From contig NZ_LT629788.1 of the NCBI RefSeq assembly GCF_900105805.1, forward strand, positions 3,720,001 to 3,784,000: DNA of 64,000 bases. The letters are read 5' to 3'. This document shows, piece after piece, positions 1 through 9,364 of this stretch. The stretch's first letter is position 1; each line of letters opens with the position of its first letter. Both the position numbers and the translations under genes were made by a program. A model generated the notes under the pieces. It did not search any database. It saw nothing but the letters and a program-made list of their open reading frames with translations, and had not been told where the DNA came from. Source of the stretch: Pseudomonas moraviensis (GTDB taxonomy: Bacteria; Pseudomonadota; Gammaproteobacteria; Pseudomonadales; Pseudomonadaceae).

Positions 1-452
1 ACTGCGCCACATTCCTCAGCCAACACCCCGCCCTCATACAACACCCGGTGATTCAAAAATCCCTGGGTAAAAAACTGACCTTGGCTCTGCACAATCCCGG
101 CCTTCGGCTCCAGGGCGCCATACACCACTCGCGCCACCCGCGAATGCACGATCAACCCGGCGCACATGCTGCACGGCTCCAGCGTCACGTACAGCGTACT
201 GCCCGGCAGGCGATAGTTATCCACGGCCTGCGCGGCGGCGCGGATCGCGACCATTTCGGCGTGGGCACTCGGGTCGCTGGTGCTGATCGGGCAGTTGAAG
301 CCGCTGCCGATGATCTCGCCGTCCTGCACCAGCACTGCGCCTACCGGCACTTCGCCGAGCGCCGCGCCTTGTGCGGCGAGGGTCAGGGCTTCGCGCATGA
401 AGTCGCGGTCGCGGCTGCGGTCGATGATCGCCGCCGGGCGAATCTGGCGCAT
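1..452 (-). CDS. tadA: tRNA-specific adenosine deaminase TadA (3' end cut by the window)
   Basis: TadA deaminates adenosine 34 to inosine in the anticodon of tRNA-Arg(ACG). About 150 codons are visible before the window edge removes the C-terminus. The cytidine-deaminase-type zinc site is complete: HAE with His64 and Glu66 as zinc ligand and proton shuttle, and PCSMC with Cys94 and Cys97. The ATG overlaps the stop of the upstream multicopper oxidase gene by one base (TGATG), so the two are probably translationally coupled. In P. aeruginosa the same pair of genes is adjacent, as recalled from the literature. Identity is secure from the motifs; only the missing tail is unknown. Confidence 0.93.
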   Translation of the reverse strand, partial: MRQIRPAAIIDRSRDRDFMREALTLAAQGAALGEVPVGAVLVQDGEIIGSGFNCPISTSDPSAHAEMVAIRAAAQAVDNYRLPGSTLYVTLEPCSMCAGLIVHSRVARVVYGALEPKAGIVQSQGQFFTQGFLNHRVLYEGGVLAEECGA

Positions 453-1828
453 CACTTCACCTCGATCGCGGCCATCAGGCCGGTTTCCATGTGGTCGATG
501 ACATGGCAGTGGAACATCCACACCCCCGGGTTATCCGCCACCAGCGCCACTTGCGCACGCTCGTTCTTGCCCAGCAGATAGGTGTCGGTGAAATACGGCA
601 CGACCTTGTGCCGGTTCGACGCGATCACCTTGAAACTCATGCCGTGCAGGTGGATCGGGTGCTGGTATTGGGTCATGTTCTTCAGTTCGAAAATATAGCT
701 CTGGCCGAGTTTCAGACTGGCGATCGGTCGATCGGCGCAGGTCTTGTCGGTGATGTCCCAGGCCTTGCCGTTGATCTGCCACAGGCTCGGCGGCTTGCCG
801 TTTTCGGTGTTCACAGAGACCGAGCCGACCCATTCGAAATTGAAGTTGAGTTTCTCGGCATTGGCCAGGTCCGGCTCGGCCACCGGGTTGGCCGGCAGCG
901 CTTTCGGCCAGTCCGTCGGCGCGTCCGTATTGGCCACCGAACGCAGCGTGCCCAGGCGTACCGGGCCGTTGCGCAGCGACAACTCTTCACCGGCCGCCGG
1001 CGCCTTGATCGCCAGGCAAATGCGCATGCCAGGGCCGAGCCAGTATTCCTTGCCCAATGGTCGTGGTTCGACCGGATTACCATCGAGCGCGTAGATCATC
1101 GCTTCGACGCCGGGAATGTTGATGCGGTAGGTCAGGGTGTTGTCGAGGTTGAGCAAGCGCACCCGGGTGATCTGCCCGGCCGGCAGATCGATCACCGGCA
1201 ATGGCACGCCATTGATCGTCGACAGACGCCCGGCGGTACCGCCACGGGCCGCTTCGCGGGGGATGCTGAATTCGACGAACTGGCCTTGTTCGTCGACATG
1301 CCAGTTCTTCAGGCTGAGGGTTTTCTCATACTTGAAACCGGTGGGCTCGCGCTCCTCGATGATCAGCGGCCCGACCAGCCCGCGTCCGAGTTCTTCGCTG
1401 CTGCTGACATGCGGGTGATACCAGTAGCTGCCGGCGTCCGGCACGCGGAATTTGTAGTCGAAATACTCGCCCGGCAACACCGGCAGCTGCGATACGTAAG
1501 GCACGCCGTCCATTTCCAGCGGCAGGCGGATGCCGTGCCAGTGAATGGTCGTCGCCACCGGCAGATGATTGATGAAACGCACCCGCAGCCATTCGCCCTG
1601 GCGCACGCGCAATTCGGTGCCCGGCGCTGACGGGCCGAACGCCCAGGCCTCGGTCTTGTGCCCCGGCACCAGCTCCACGTCGAGCGGTGCGGCGATCAGT
1701 TCATAGTCGTGCCCGGCCTCGGCGTCGGCCATCTTGCCCAGCCAGTAACGCGAAGCGCCTCCCGCGCCCACGCCAACGACAACAAGACCGGCCAGGCCAC
1801 CGAGGATTTGGCGACGGGTAAAGGACAT
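452..1828 (-). CDS. Tat-exported multicopper oxidase
   Basis: A periplasmic cupredoxin-type oxidase of 458 residues that would couple one-electron oxidation of a substrate or metal ion to oxygen reduction. The chosen ATG gives a twin-arginine signal (FTRRQILGGLAGL) directly at the N-terminus; longer starts would bury it. All four copper motifs are present: HWHG near residues 96-98, YHPH near 138-140, HPIHLHG, and HCHVIDH near 440-446 holding the type 1 cysteine. The residue ten positions after that cysteine, the usual axial methionine, is leucine, with methionine one place later. No methionine-rich insert like that of CueO is seen, so a copper-resistance role is not evident. Substrate unknown. 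Confidence 0.85.
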   Translation of the reverse strand: MSFTRRQILGGLAGLVVVGVGAGGASRYWLGKMADAEAGHDYELIAAPLDVELVPGHKTEAWAFGPSAPGTELRVRQGEWLRVRFINHLPVATTIHWHGIRLPLEMDGVPYVSQLPVLPGEYFDYKFRVPDAGSYWYHPHVSSSEELGRGLVGPLIIEEREPTGFKYEKTLSLKNWHVDEQGQFVEFSIPREAARGGTAGRLSTINGVPLPVIDLPAGQITRVRLLNLDNTLTYRINIPGVEAMIYALDGNPVEPRPLGKEYWLGPGMRICLAIKAPAAGEELSLRNGPVRLGTLRSVANTDAPTDWPKALPANPVAEPDLANAEKLNFNFEWVGSVSVNTENGKPPSLWQINGKAWDITDKTCADRPIASLKLGQSYIFELKNMTQYQHPIHLHGMSFKVIASNRHKVVPYFTDTYLLGKNERAQVALVADNPGVWMFHCHVIDHMETGLMAAIEVK

Positions 1829-1940
1829 GAACTCAACTACCTCACGTATCAGCGACGGACCCCGAGGGATCCGCAAAAAGGCGAATACGATACACCCGCA
1901 GTTGAGAAACAGTAAGGGCGACCTGCGGCCGCACGTCTTG

Positions 1941-2237
1941 TCAGCCCTGCGTGCACAGCCCGGTGATCAGGTGCAGCACGCCGTCACCAAGCGGCATGAC
2001 GCCAGCCACACCGGCGACACTCAGCGCCTGACGGTCAACACGCGCCGCGTCATGCAGCGCCACCCGCACCCGGGTCAGCGCCACCGGCTGCTGCGATTTG
2101 AGATTATCCACACCGCCCAACGCCGAGATCATTGCGGCGCTCAAGCCTTCGATCGGATTAGCGGCCACTTTGATTTCGTCCGGCACCAGATCCGGCGTCA
2201 ACGCTTTCCAGAATGCCTGCTGCAATTTGTCGAACAT
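1941..2237 (-). CDS. Stand-alone PTS EIIB-like protein lacking the active-site cysteine
   Basis: A 98-residue protein with the EIIB fold signature of the glucose/trehalose PTS family, best seen in residues 41-60 (GGVDNL then LTRVRVAL). In active EIIB domains a cysteine precedes the TR pair, as in TreP of this same locus (HCVTRLR); here that position is alanine 53. The only cysteine lies near the C-terminus. The ATG at 2237 has a GGAG ribosome site 8 bases upstream; a TTG two codons earlier would overlap the upstream stop. It is the last gene of the trehalose PTS group. It cannot carry phosphate in the usual way, so a regulatory or structural role is inferred. Possible relic. Confidence 0.7.
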   Translation of the reverse strand: MFDKLQQAFWKALTPDLVPDEIKVAANPIEGLSAAMISALGGVDNLKSQQPVALTRVRVALHDAARVDRQALSVAGVAGVMPLGDGVLHLITGLCTQG

Positions 2238-2239
2238 GT

Positions 2240-4768
2240 TCAATTCTCCATTACCGGCGAGCCATCGACTTTCACCTCATGAAACCGCTGCAAGGCGTCG
2301 CGTACGTCGCCAGCGCTTTCCAGGTTTGAAACCTGTTCGGCGATGATTCGACAGTCGGCCAGATTCAACTCACGCACCGCCGACTTGATCGCCGGAATCA
2401 ACGGCACGCTCACCGACAGTTCATCCACGCCCAGCCCCAGCAGCAACGGCACGGCCAGGCGTTCGGAAGCCATCGCGCCGCAAACCCCGACCCATTTACC
2501 GTGCGCATGTGCAGCTTTCACCGTCATGGCGATCAGGCGCAGCACCGCAGGGTGGAGGCTGTCCGCCTGGCTGGCCAGACGCGGGTGATCGCGATCCATG
2601 GCCAGGGTGTATTGGGTGAGGTCGTTGGTGCCGATCGAGAAAAAATCCACATGCGGTGCCAGCACATCGGCCATCAGCGCGACGGCGGGCACTTCGATCA
2701 TGATTCCCAGTTTCGGCAAGTGGGTCAGCCCCAGCACCTGGGCCTCCTGCTCAAGGATCTGTCGTGCCAGACGCAACTCCGCAAGATGGGTGACCATCGG
2801 CAACATGATGTGCAGACGCGTCAGCGCACTGCAGGCCAGGATCGCCCGAAACTGTTCGCGCAACAGGTGCGGTCGCTCAAGGCACAGACGAATGCCACGC
2901 AAACCGAGGAAGGGATTGCTTTCGCTGTCCATCGGCACATAGGCCAGCGGCTTGTCACCGCCGACATCGAGGGTGCGCACCACCAGATTGTGCGCTGGCC
3001 CGATAGTGCGGGCGATGGCGCTATAGGTGGCGACCTGTTCATCGTGGCTCGGCGCTTGCTGGCGATCCAGATAGAGAAACTCCGAACGCAGCAGCCCCAC
3101 GCCATTCGCGCCGAGTTCCATGGCCTGCGCGGTTTCGCTCTGCGAGGCAACGTTGGCCGTGACTTCGATGTGCTGACCGTCGCGGGTGCAGGCCGCCTCG
3201 CTGGCCTGCGCCAGCTCCTGCTGATGGCGCTGGCGCTGTTGCGCATGTCGCGCACGCAATTGGTCGATGGACTCGGCGTCCGGATGCAATTGCAACTCGC
3301 CCTTGTCGGCATCGAGCAGCACCCGCGTGCCGTTGTCGAGCGTCAGCATTTGCATCGGCATGCCGCAGATCGCCGGCAAGCCACAGGCCCGCGCGAGGAT
3401 GGCGACATGACTGGTGGCACCGCCGCCGACCGTGGCGAAACCCAACACCTTGCGCGTATCCAGCCCTGCCGTCTGCGATGGGGTCAACTGGTCGGCGATG
3501 AGGATGGTGTTGTCCGCCAGCTCCAGCGTCTGCTCGTGCACATCCAGGATCAGCTTGAGCACACGCTGGCCGACATCGGCCAGATCCGCAGCGCGTTCGG
3601 CCAACAAGGCATTGCCCAGCGAACGGAACATCGCCGCCGTGGCTTCGGTGGAGGTCTTCCAGGCAAATGCCGCGCTTTTGCCCTCCTCGATCAAGGCCTG
3701 GGCCTGGTCCAGCAGGCTCGGGTCGGCCAGCAGTTCCTGATGCGCCCTGAAGATCTCCGCCTGCGCCTCGCCGCTGGCGGTGTCGCGCAGATGCTGCAAG
3801 GCCATGTCGGCTTCGATCAGTGCCTGGCTCAACGCCTCCCGTTCGACCGGCGGCGCGGCGCCGAACTCGTTGACCATGAGCGTCGCTTCGACGATCTGCA
3901 TGACCTGGCCCAGTGCCGAACCGGGCGAGGCACAGACACCGCGCAGGATGTTCGGCATTTCTGCGCCGACGACTTCGACTGGCGCCGGCGCTGTGACAGC
4001 TTCGCCGCAGCCTTCGGTCAGCAAGCGGGTCAGCGCTTCGACGGCGGCCTCGGCATCGTCTCCTTCGGCGCTGACCTGCACGCTGTCACCCTGGGCCGTT
4101 TGCAACGCCATGATTGCCACCAATGATTTGGCATTGGCTTGTGCTTGCAGTCTGTGCAGACGGATCGTCGCTGAAAACGCTTTGGCCGCTTGGGCAAATA
4201 CTGATGCCGGGCGCGCATGCAGGCCGTTGGGGTTGGGCAGGTTGATCGGCGGCGAGAAAACCGCATCACCTTGCGCCGCAGCGGGATTTTCGCCAGGCGA
4301 TACGCCGACCCCGACATCCAGCACGGGCTGGCCAACCTCCACCAACCCGGTCGAGCCGACGAGCGAATCGAAGCGCTCGCCGCTGACCACCAGCATCAAG
4401 GTCAACAAACTGCGCGCATGCAGGGCAATGTAATCAGCATCGAAGTCGATCAGCGCCTGCCCCGCTGCGACCCGCTGCCCTGCCTCGACACGGCGGATGA
4501 ACCCCTTCCCCGCGAGATTCACCGTGTCCAGACCGATATGCATCAGCACCTGCACACCTGCATCACTGGTAATGGTCAGCGCGTGCCCGCTGGCCTGCAC
4601 GTCACTGACCACGCCGGCCAGCGGCGCGCAGAGCGTCGAGGACGTCGGGTCGATGCACAGGCCGTCACCGATGATCCGCCCGGCAAACACCGGGTCGGGC
4701 ACCTCGTCCAGCGCCATCAGCACGCCGGATAATGGAGCCAGCAGCTGCAATTGTTGGGGTGTGGCCAT
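2240..4768 (-). CDS. PTS EIIA(Glc)-HPr-EI fusion phosphotransferase
   Basis: A soluble 842-residue multiphosphoryl-transfer protein that carries phosphate from PEP to the sugar permease. The domains run EIIA-Glc (residues about 10-150, phospho-His77 in HIGLDTV), HPr (about 175-260, His184 in NGLHARPAS) and enzyme I (about 275-840, His454 in GGGATSHVAILAR, with the GVCGAMAS cysteine motif of the PEP domain). TreP, two genes upstream, has no EIIA domain, so this protein supplies it. The ATG follows AGGTGA at good spacing and removes 20 unlikely residues. Its closest namesake in P. aeruginosa, recalled rather than searched, is NagF. It should not be confused with the nitrogen-PTS PtsP. Confidence 0.92.
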   Translation of the reverse strand: MATPQQLQLLAPLSGVLMALDEVPDPVFAGRIIGDGLCIDPTSSTLCAPLAGVVSDVQASGHALTITSDAGVQVLMHIGLDTVNLAGKGFIRRVEAGQRVAAGQALIDFDADYIALHARSLLTLMLVVSGERFDSLVGSTGLVEVGQPVLDVGVGVSPGENPAAAQGDAVFSPPINLPNPNGLHARPASVFAQAAKAFSATIRLHRLQAQANAKSLVAIMALQTAQGDSVQVSAEGDDAEAAVEALTRLLTEGCGEAVTAPAPVEVVGAEMPNILRGVCASPGSALGQVMQIVEATLMVNEFGAAPPVEREALSQALIEADMALQHLRDTASGEAQAEIFRAHQELLADPSLLDQAQALIEEGKSAAFAWKTSTEATAAMFRSLGNALLAERAADLADVGQRVLKLILDVHEQTLELADNTILIADQLTPSQTAGLDTRKVLGFATVGGGATSHVAILARACGLPAICGMPMQMLTLDNGTRVLLDADKGELQLHPDAESIDQLRARHAQQRQRHQQELAQASEAACTRDGQHIEVTANVASQSETAQAMELGANGVGLLRSEFLYLDRQQAPSHDEQVATYSAIARTIGPAHNLVVRTLDVGGDKPLAYVPMDSESNPFLGLRGIRLCLERPHLLREQFRAILACSALTRLHIMLPMVTHLAELRLARQILEQEAQVLGLTHLPKLGIMIEVPAVALMADVLAPHVDFFSIGTNDLTQYTLAMDRDHPRLASQADSLHPAVLRLIAMTVKAAHAHGKWVGVCGAMASERLAVPLLLGLGVDELSVSVPLIPAIKSAVRELNLADCRIIAEQVSNLESAGDVRDALQRFHEVKVDGSPVMEN

Positions 4769-4818
4769 GACATCACCTGCGCTTGTATTGTCTGAATGAG
4801 CGGTCACAGCCGCTTTGC

Positions 4819-6042
4819 TTATTTCCACCAGTATTCAACCTGCAAGCCGACATTGGCGCCGTGCCGCGCGTTGCCGAAGGCGCCCGTATCGGACAGCGCC
4901 GAGCCCTTGGCCAACAGGTTGGCGGCACGCTTGGCCGCCTGGTTCCAGCTGGCATAGGTGTAATACAGACGCACCTCGGGCCGCGCCCAGAATTCCGGGC
5001 CTTTGGGTGACCACGTCGGCGCGAAGGTGAACTTGCTCAGCTTGCGCGTGCCGTCCGCCGCCTCGACCTGATCGTGTCCCAGTTCGGTCACCAGTTTGAA
5101 CTGCTCGCTCAATGCGTAGGCCGGGCGCACACCCAGCGAAAGCCAGTTCTGGTCGGCGCCACCCTGACGAATATCCTTTTGATACACCGCCTGCACTTGT
5201 CCGCCAAAACGCGGCGTCACTTGCCAGTCGAAGAACTCGACGATCCGATAGCTCTTGTTGCGGTCATCGAGCCTGACGTTACCGGTATAGCCCAACCCGG
5301 TGCCCGGCCCTTCGCCGTATTGCAGCGCCAGTTTGTTCTTGCCGCCGAAAAAATCCTGCTGCACGTGCTGAGTGGTGATCGCCCAGCCACGGTGGGCGTC
5401 GCGACTGTCGGGCTTGTCGATGTAGCTCAGGCCAAACTCCAGTTCACCGCCGGGGTTGCTGTTGAAACCGCCGACATTGAAGTCGTGCCGGTTGATGTAA
5501 TCCTTCTGGTAAAGGTTGTCCTTGCGTGAAAAGGCGTAGCTGTATTTCAAGCCATCGATCAACACGTCTTCGATACCACCGCCGGTGGCGCTCTGGTTCC
5601 AGTAGTAGAAATCGGAAATGTGGATGTCGTTACGTTTGTAGTAGCGCCGCCCCGCCCACAGCGAACCGCCATTGAGCGCGGGCATCGCCGACCATTGTGC
5701 GTAGGCCTGGGGCAAGCGAATCGAGCCATTGTCCTCTTTGAATGTCGGGCTGCGATCGTAACGGTTGTACAGCGACGCCATGCCGTCGACGCTCAGCACC
5801 GAACCGTCGTCGAGGGTGTACAGATCCTGACGCAGCTCAAGCTCGCCGTACTGCTCACACTCGTTGCCAAGGCGATATTTGGTCTGCGCGCCGGGCAACT
5901 GGAAACACGACTGGCCACTGCTGTTGACCGAAGTGCCGACACCGCTGCGCAGATAGCCGCCAAACTCCAGCGCCTGTGAAGACGTAGGCATTGCCAGACA
6001 AAATCCGGCGACTGCCAGGCTGTAACTCATGGTTTTTTTCAT
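4819..6042 (-). CDS. LamB-type maltoporin family outer-membrane sugar porin
   Basis: An outer-membrane beta-barrel of 407 residues expected to admit trehalose or related oligosaccharides. The start gives a clear signal peptide (MKKTMSYSLAVAGFCLAMP, cleavage after SSQA). The mature protein begins LEFGGYLRSGVG as in LamB/ScrY porins, has aromatic-rich strands throughout, and ends VEYWWK, an aromatic beta-signal-like terminus. It lies between the phosphotrehalase gene and the EI fusion on the same strand, with short gaps, which points to trehalose rather than maltose as the substrate. OprB- and OprD-type porins look different at the N-terminus. Confidence 0.85.
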   Translation of the reverse strand: MKKTMSYSLAVAGFCLAMPTSSQALEFGGYLRSGVGTSVNSSGQSCFQLPGAQTKYRLGNECEQYGELELRQDLYTLDDGSVLSVDGMASLYNRYDRSPTFKEDNGSIRLPQAYAQWSAMPALNGGSLWAGRRYYKRNDIHISDFYYWNQSATGGGIEDVLIDGLKYSYAFSRKDNLYQKDYINRHDFNVGGFNSNPGGELEFGLSYIDKPDSRDAHRGWAITTQHVQQDFFGGKNKLALQYGEGPGTGLGYTGNVRLDDRNKSYRIVEFFDWQVTPRFGGQVQAVYQKDIRQGGADQNWLSLGVRPAYALSEQFKLVTELGHDQVEAADGTRKLSKFTFAPTWSPKGPEFWARPEVRLYYTYASWNQAAKRAANLLAKGSALSDTGAFGNARHGANVGLQVEYWWK

Positions 6043-6146
6043 ATGCCACCCATTGTTTTTATTGTGTGGTCGCAGAAATTCAGCGCGCACAAATCCCCCG
6101 CGCAGCGTTCTGCGTGTTTTTTCAAAGGTTGTTTTTCAGTTAGTAA

Positions 6147-7793
6147 TCAGGGGTCGGTCAGGTGCAGAACTAAGGATTCGTAAGGTCGCAGGTGCAGCAA
6201 CCGCGTGCGTTTCGGACAGTCCGGGTAGTTGCTGATCAACAGGCGCTGCTCCATGGACTCGTTGATCAGCGGCGGTAGCTCGACGTCACACGCGGTGCCA
6301 TAGAAGTTGTTCACTACCAACAGACGTTCACCTGCGCCCTCGCGCAGGTAGGCCCAGACCTGTGGATGCTCCGGCAGCAGCTGACGATATACGCCGTCGG
6401 AGATCAGCGCTTCAGTGCGGCGCAAGGCGATCAGGCGCCGATAGTGATGCAATACCGATTCCTGGTCGTGGAGCTGCTGCGCGACGTTGATCTGCGCGGC
6501 ATTGGCCGGCACGCCGATCCACGGTTCGCCACGGGTGAAACCGGCGTTGTGCCCGGCGTGCCAGTGCATCGGCGTGCGCCCGTTGTCCCGGGACTTCTGC
6601 ATGATCGCTGCCATGTTGTCGAGTTCGCTCGCCCCGGCCTCGCGCTTGAGGCGAAAGATATTCAGGGTCTCGACATCGCGGTACTGCTCGATGCTCTCGA
6701 AGCCCGGATTGGTCATGCCCAGTTCTTCGCCCTGATAGACGAAGGGCGTGCCCTGGAGAAAATGCAACGCCGTGCCGAGCATCTTCGCCGAGAGCTCGCG
6801 GTATTCAGCGTCATTGCCGAACCGCGAGACCACGCGCGGCTGATCGTGGTTACACCAGAACAACGCATTCCACCCACCGCCCGCCTGCATGCCGGTCTGC
6901 CAGTCGGAGAGAATCTGCTTGAGCTGGAGGAAATCGAAATCGGCGCGCACCCACTTCTGCAGATTCGGGTAATCGACCTTCAGGTGATGAAAATTGAAGG
7001 TCATCGACAGTTCTTGCGATTGCGGATTGGAGTAACGAATGCAGTGTTCGAGGCGGGTCGAGGACATCTCGCCGACGTTGATCAGCTCATACCCTTCGAA
7101 GACTTCGCGGTGCATTTCGTGCAGGTACTCATGCACGTTAGGACCGTCGGTGTAGAAGCGCCGACCGTCGCTGTCATCTTCGGGAAAGTCCGCCGGTTTG
7201 GAGATCAGGTTGATCACATCCAGGCGAAAGCCACCGACGCCTTTGTCGCGCCAGAAGCGCATCATCTTGAACACTTCGTCGCGGACTTTGGGGTTGTCCC
7301 AATTGAGGTCGGCCTGGGTGTGATCGAACAGGTGCAGATAGTATTGGCCGGTCTGCGCTTCGTACTCCCAGGCCGATCCGCCGAACTTGGATTCCCAGTT
7401 GTTCGGCTGGTCGCGCCAGATATAAAAGTCGCGGTAGGGATTGTCGAGGCTGCTGCGTGCCTGCTGGAACCAGACGTGCTCGATCGAGGTGTGGTTGACC
7501 ACGATGTCGAGCATCAGCTTGATCCCGCGCTTGCCCGCTTCGGCGATCAGCAGTTCACAGTCGGCCATGCTGCCGTAGCTCGGATCGACCGCGTAGTAGT
7601 CGCTGATGTCGTAGCCGTTATCGCGCTGCGGCGAACGCAGAAACGGCGTGATCCACAGGTAGTCGACTCCCAGCCATTGCAGGTAATCGAGCTTGGCAAC
7701 GATGCCGAGCAGGTCGCCGGTGGCGTTGCCGGCATGGCTGTGAAAGCTCTTCGGGTAGATCTGGTAGATCACCGAACGTTGCCAGTCTTGCAT
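6147..7793 (-). CDS. treC: Trehalose-6-phosphate hydrolase (phosphotrehalase, GH13)
   Basis: A cytoplasmic GH13 enzyme of 548 residues that splits trehalose-6-phosphate into glucose and glucose-6-phosphate. The family motifs are all present: DIVVNHTS near 96-103, GGFRLDVINLI with nucleophile Asp192, INVGEM with acid/base Glu242, and FWCNHDQPR with Asp317. The length is that of TreC. It sits about 80 bases downstream of treP on the same strand, so uptake and cleavage are co-expressed. In P. fluorescens papers the gene is called treA; the periplasmic GH37 trehalase of the same name is unrelated. Oligo-1,6-glucosidases share the fold, but the PTS context decides the call. Confidence 0.93.
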   Translation of the reverse strand: MQDWQRSVIYQIYPKSFHSHAGNATGDLLGIVAKLDYLQWLGVDYLWITPFLRSPQRDNGYDISDYYAVDPSYGSMADCELLIAEAGKRGIKLMLDIVVNHTSIEHVWFQQARSSLDNPYRDFYIWRDQPNNWESKFGGSAWEYEAQTGQYYLHLFDHTQADLNWDNPKVRDEVFKMMRFWRDKGVGGFRLDVINLISKPADFPEDDSDGRRFYTDGPNVHEYLHEMHREVFEGYELINVGEMSSTRLEHCIRYSNPQSQELSMTFNFHHLKVDYPNLQKWVRADFDFLQLKQILSDWQTGMQAGGGWNALFWCNHDQPRVVSRFGNDAEYRELSAKMLGTALHFLQGTPFVYQGEELGMTNPGFESIEQYRDVETLNIFRLKREAGASELDNMAAIMQKSRDNGRTPMHWHAGHNAGFTRGEPWIGVPANAAQINVAQQLHDQESVLHHYRRLIALRRTEALISDGVYRQLLPEHPQVWAYLREGAGERLLVVNNFYGTACDVELPPLINESMEQRLLISNYPDCPKRTRLLHLRPYESLVLHLTDP

Positions 7794-7824
7794 GGCGGAT
7801 TTTCCTCTTGAATGTCAGGAACCG

Positions 7825-7870
7825 TGTCGGAGCTGCCGAAGGGTCGGGCCGCGATCGGACGATCTTTTGA
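7825..7870. repeat. Degenerate REP-like sequence between treP and treC
   Basis: The spacer between treP and treC contains GGAGCTGCCGAAGG and GCGATC..GATCTTTTGA, the two halves of the REP type seen intact at 25182-25258 in this window. The copy is mutated and compact. It may still form a hairpin in the treP-treC transcript and tune stability of the two halves, but that is inference. Confidence 0.45.
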
Positions 7871-7872
7871 TT

Positions 7873-9315
7873 TCAGGCCACCCGGTAACCCGGCCGGACG
7901 ATCTTCATGCTCAGCACGCAGGTCAGGGCAAACGGCACGAGCATGGCAATGAGCATCCCGATGACGAACATGGGGATGAACTGCGGCATGATCGAAATGA
8001 AACCGGGCAGGCCGCCAACACCGATGGCCGAAGCCTGGATCTTGTTCAGCGAGAGAAACATGCAACCCAGCGCCGAGCCGGCCAGCGCGGCGTAAAACGG
8101 AAACTTGTAGCGCAGATTGACGCCGAACATCGCCGGTTCAGTGATGCCGAAGTAGGCGGAAATCGCCGAGGTCGAGGCCATGCTCTTGTCCCGCGCATTG
8201 CGCGTCATCCAGAACACCGCCAGTGCCGCACTGCCTTGCGCCAGATTGGACATGACGATCATCGGCCAGATGAAGGTGCCGCCCTGGCTCGAGATCAATT
8301 GCAGATCCACCGCGAGGAACATGTGGTGCATGCCAGTGATCACCAAAGGCGCATACAACAGACCGAAGATCAGACCGCCCACCAGCGGCGCCAGATCGAA
8401 CAGCATCACCAGCCCTTCGGTAATGTAGATGCCGATATGCCGGGTTACCGGGCCGATGATCGCCAGCGCCAGCACGCCAGTGACGACAATGGTGGTGATC
8501 GGCACAACCAGCAGTTGCACGGCATTGGGCACTCGCGCCCGCAGCCATTTTTCAATCACGCTCATCACATAGGCCGCCAGCAGGATCGGCAGAATCTGCC
8601 CCTGGTAACCCACCTTTTCCACCTGGAAAAGCCCGAGGATGTCGAAATACGGCAGTTGCTGCCCGTCCAGCCCGGCAACGGCCTTGCCGTAGTTCCAGGC
8701 GTTGAGCAGGTCCGGATGCACCAGCATCAGACCGAGAACGATGCCGAGGATTTCGCTGCCGCCAAAGCGCTTGGCCGCCGACCAGCCCACCAGTGCCGGC
8801 AAAAACACGAACGAGGTGTTGGCCATCAGATTGATCAGGCTCCACAAGCCATCGAGGTTGGGATAGGCATCGAGCAGTGTCTGCCCCTCGATGAACATGC
8901 CCTTGGCGCCGAGCAGGTTGTTGATGCCCATCAACAGGCCGGCAATGATCAGCGCCGGCAGGATCGGCATGAACACATCGGAAAACACCCGCACCAGCCG
9001 CTGCATGGCGTTTATCTTCTCGGCGCTTTTCTGTTTAACGTCGGCGATGGTCGATGCCGCGAGGCCTGTCTGTTGCCTCAGTTCGGCGTAGACCTTTTCA
9101 ACGTCGCCCGGGCCGATGACCACCTGATACAACCCGCCGGTGAAGAACGAACCCTTGACCAGCTCGACGCCGTTGAGTGCGGCCACATTGACCCGCGCGG
9201 GGTCTTTCAACGCCAGGCGCAAACGCGTCACGCAATGCGCCGCCTGCTCGACGTTGTCGCTGCCACCGAGGCTTTCCAGCAGCTCCCTGGCGATGTTCGG
9301 ATAGTCATGGCTCAT
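7873..9315 (-). CDS. treP: PTS trehalose permease, EIIBC
   Basis: The inner-membrane permease that imports trehalose and phosphorylates it to trehalose-6-phosphate. The protein has 480 residues. An EIIB domain covers residues 1-85 with phospho-Cys28 in AHCVTRLRL, followed by an EIIC domain with about ten hydrophobic segments (for example IIAGLLMGINNLLGAKG and VGGLIFGLLYAPLVITGMHHMFLAVD). There is no EIIA domain; the fusion protein encoded at 2240-4768 supplies it. The chosen ATG puts MSHDYPNIARELL at the N-terminus as in other TreP proteins, preceded by a GGAAG ribosome site. It is the first gene of the operon, read from the operator region shared with treR. Confidence 0.93.
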   Translation of the reverse strand: MSHDYPNIARELLESLGGSDNVEQAAHCVTRLRLALKDPARVNVAALNGVELVKGSFFTGGLYQVVIGPGDVEKVYAELRQQTGLAASTIADVKQKSAEKINAMQRLVRVFSDVFMPILPALIIAGLLMGINNLLGAKGMFIEGQTLLDAYPNLDGLWSLINLMANTSFVFLPALVGWSAAKRFGGSEILGIVLGLMLVHPDLLNAWNYGKAVAGLDGQQLPYFDILGLFQVEKVGYQGQILPILLAAYVMSVIEKWLRARVPNAVQLLVVPITTIVVTGVLALAIIGPVTRHIGIYITEGLVMLFDLAPLVGGLIFGLLYAPLVITGMHHMFLAVDLQLISSQGGTFIWPMIVMSNLAQGSAALAVFWMTRNARDKSMASTSAISAYFGITEPAMFGVNLRYKFPFYAALAGSALGCMFLSLNKIQASAIGVGGLPGFISIMPQFIPMFVIGMLIAMLVPFALTCVLSMKIVRPGYRVA

Positions 9316-9364
9316 GCTTGTTCTTCCGTCGTGGATTGTTGTTATTGGCAGCACGCCGAGAGGA

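Noticed and set aside
2501..4126. A 541-codon open frame on the plus strand
   Set aside because: It lies wholly opposite the EIIA-HPr-EI fusion gene, which has all its motifs. The frame reflects GC-rich third-position bias on the antisense strand and has no recognisable domain.
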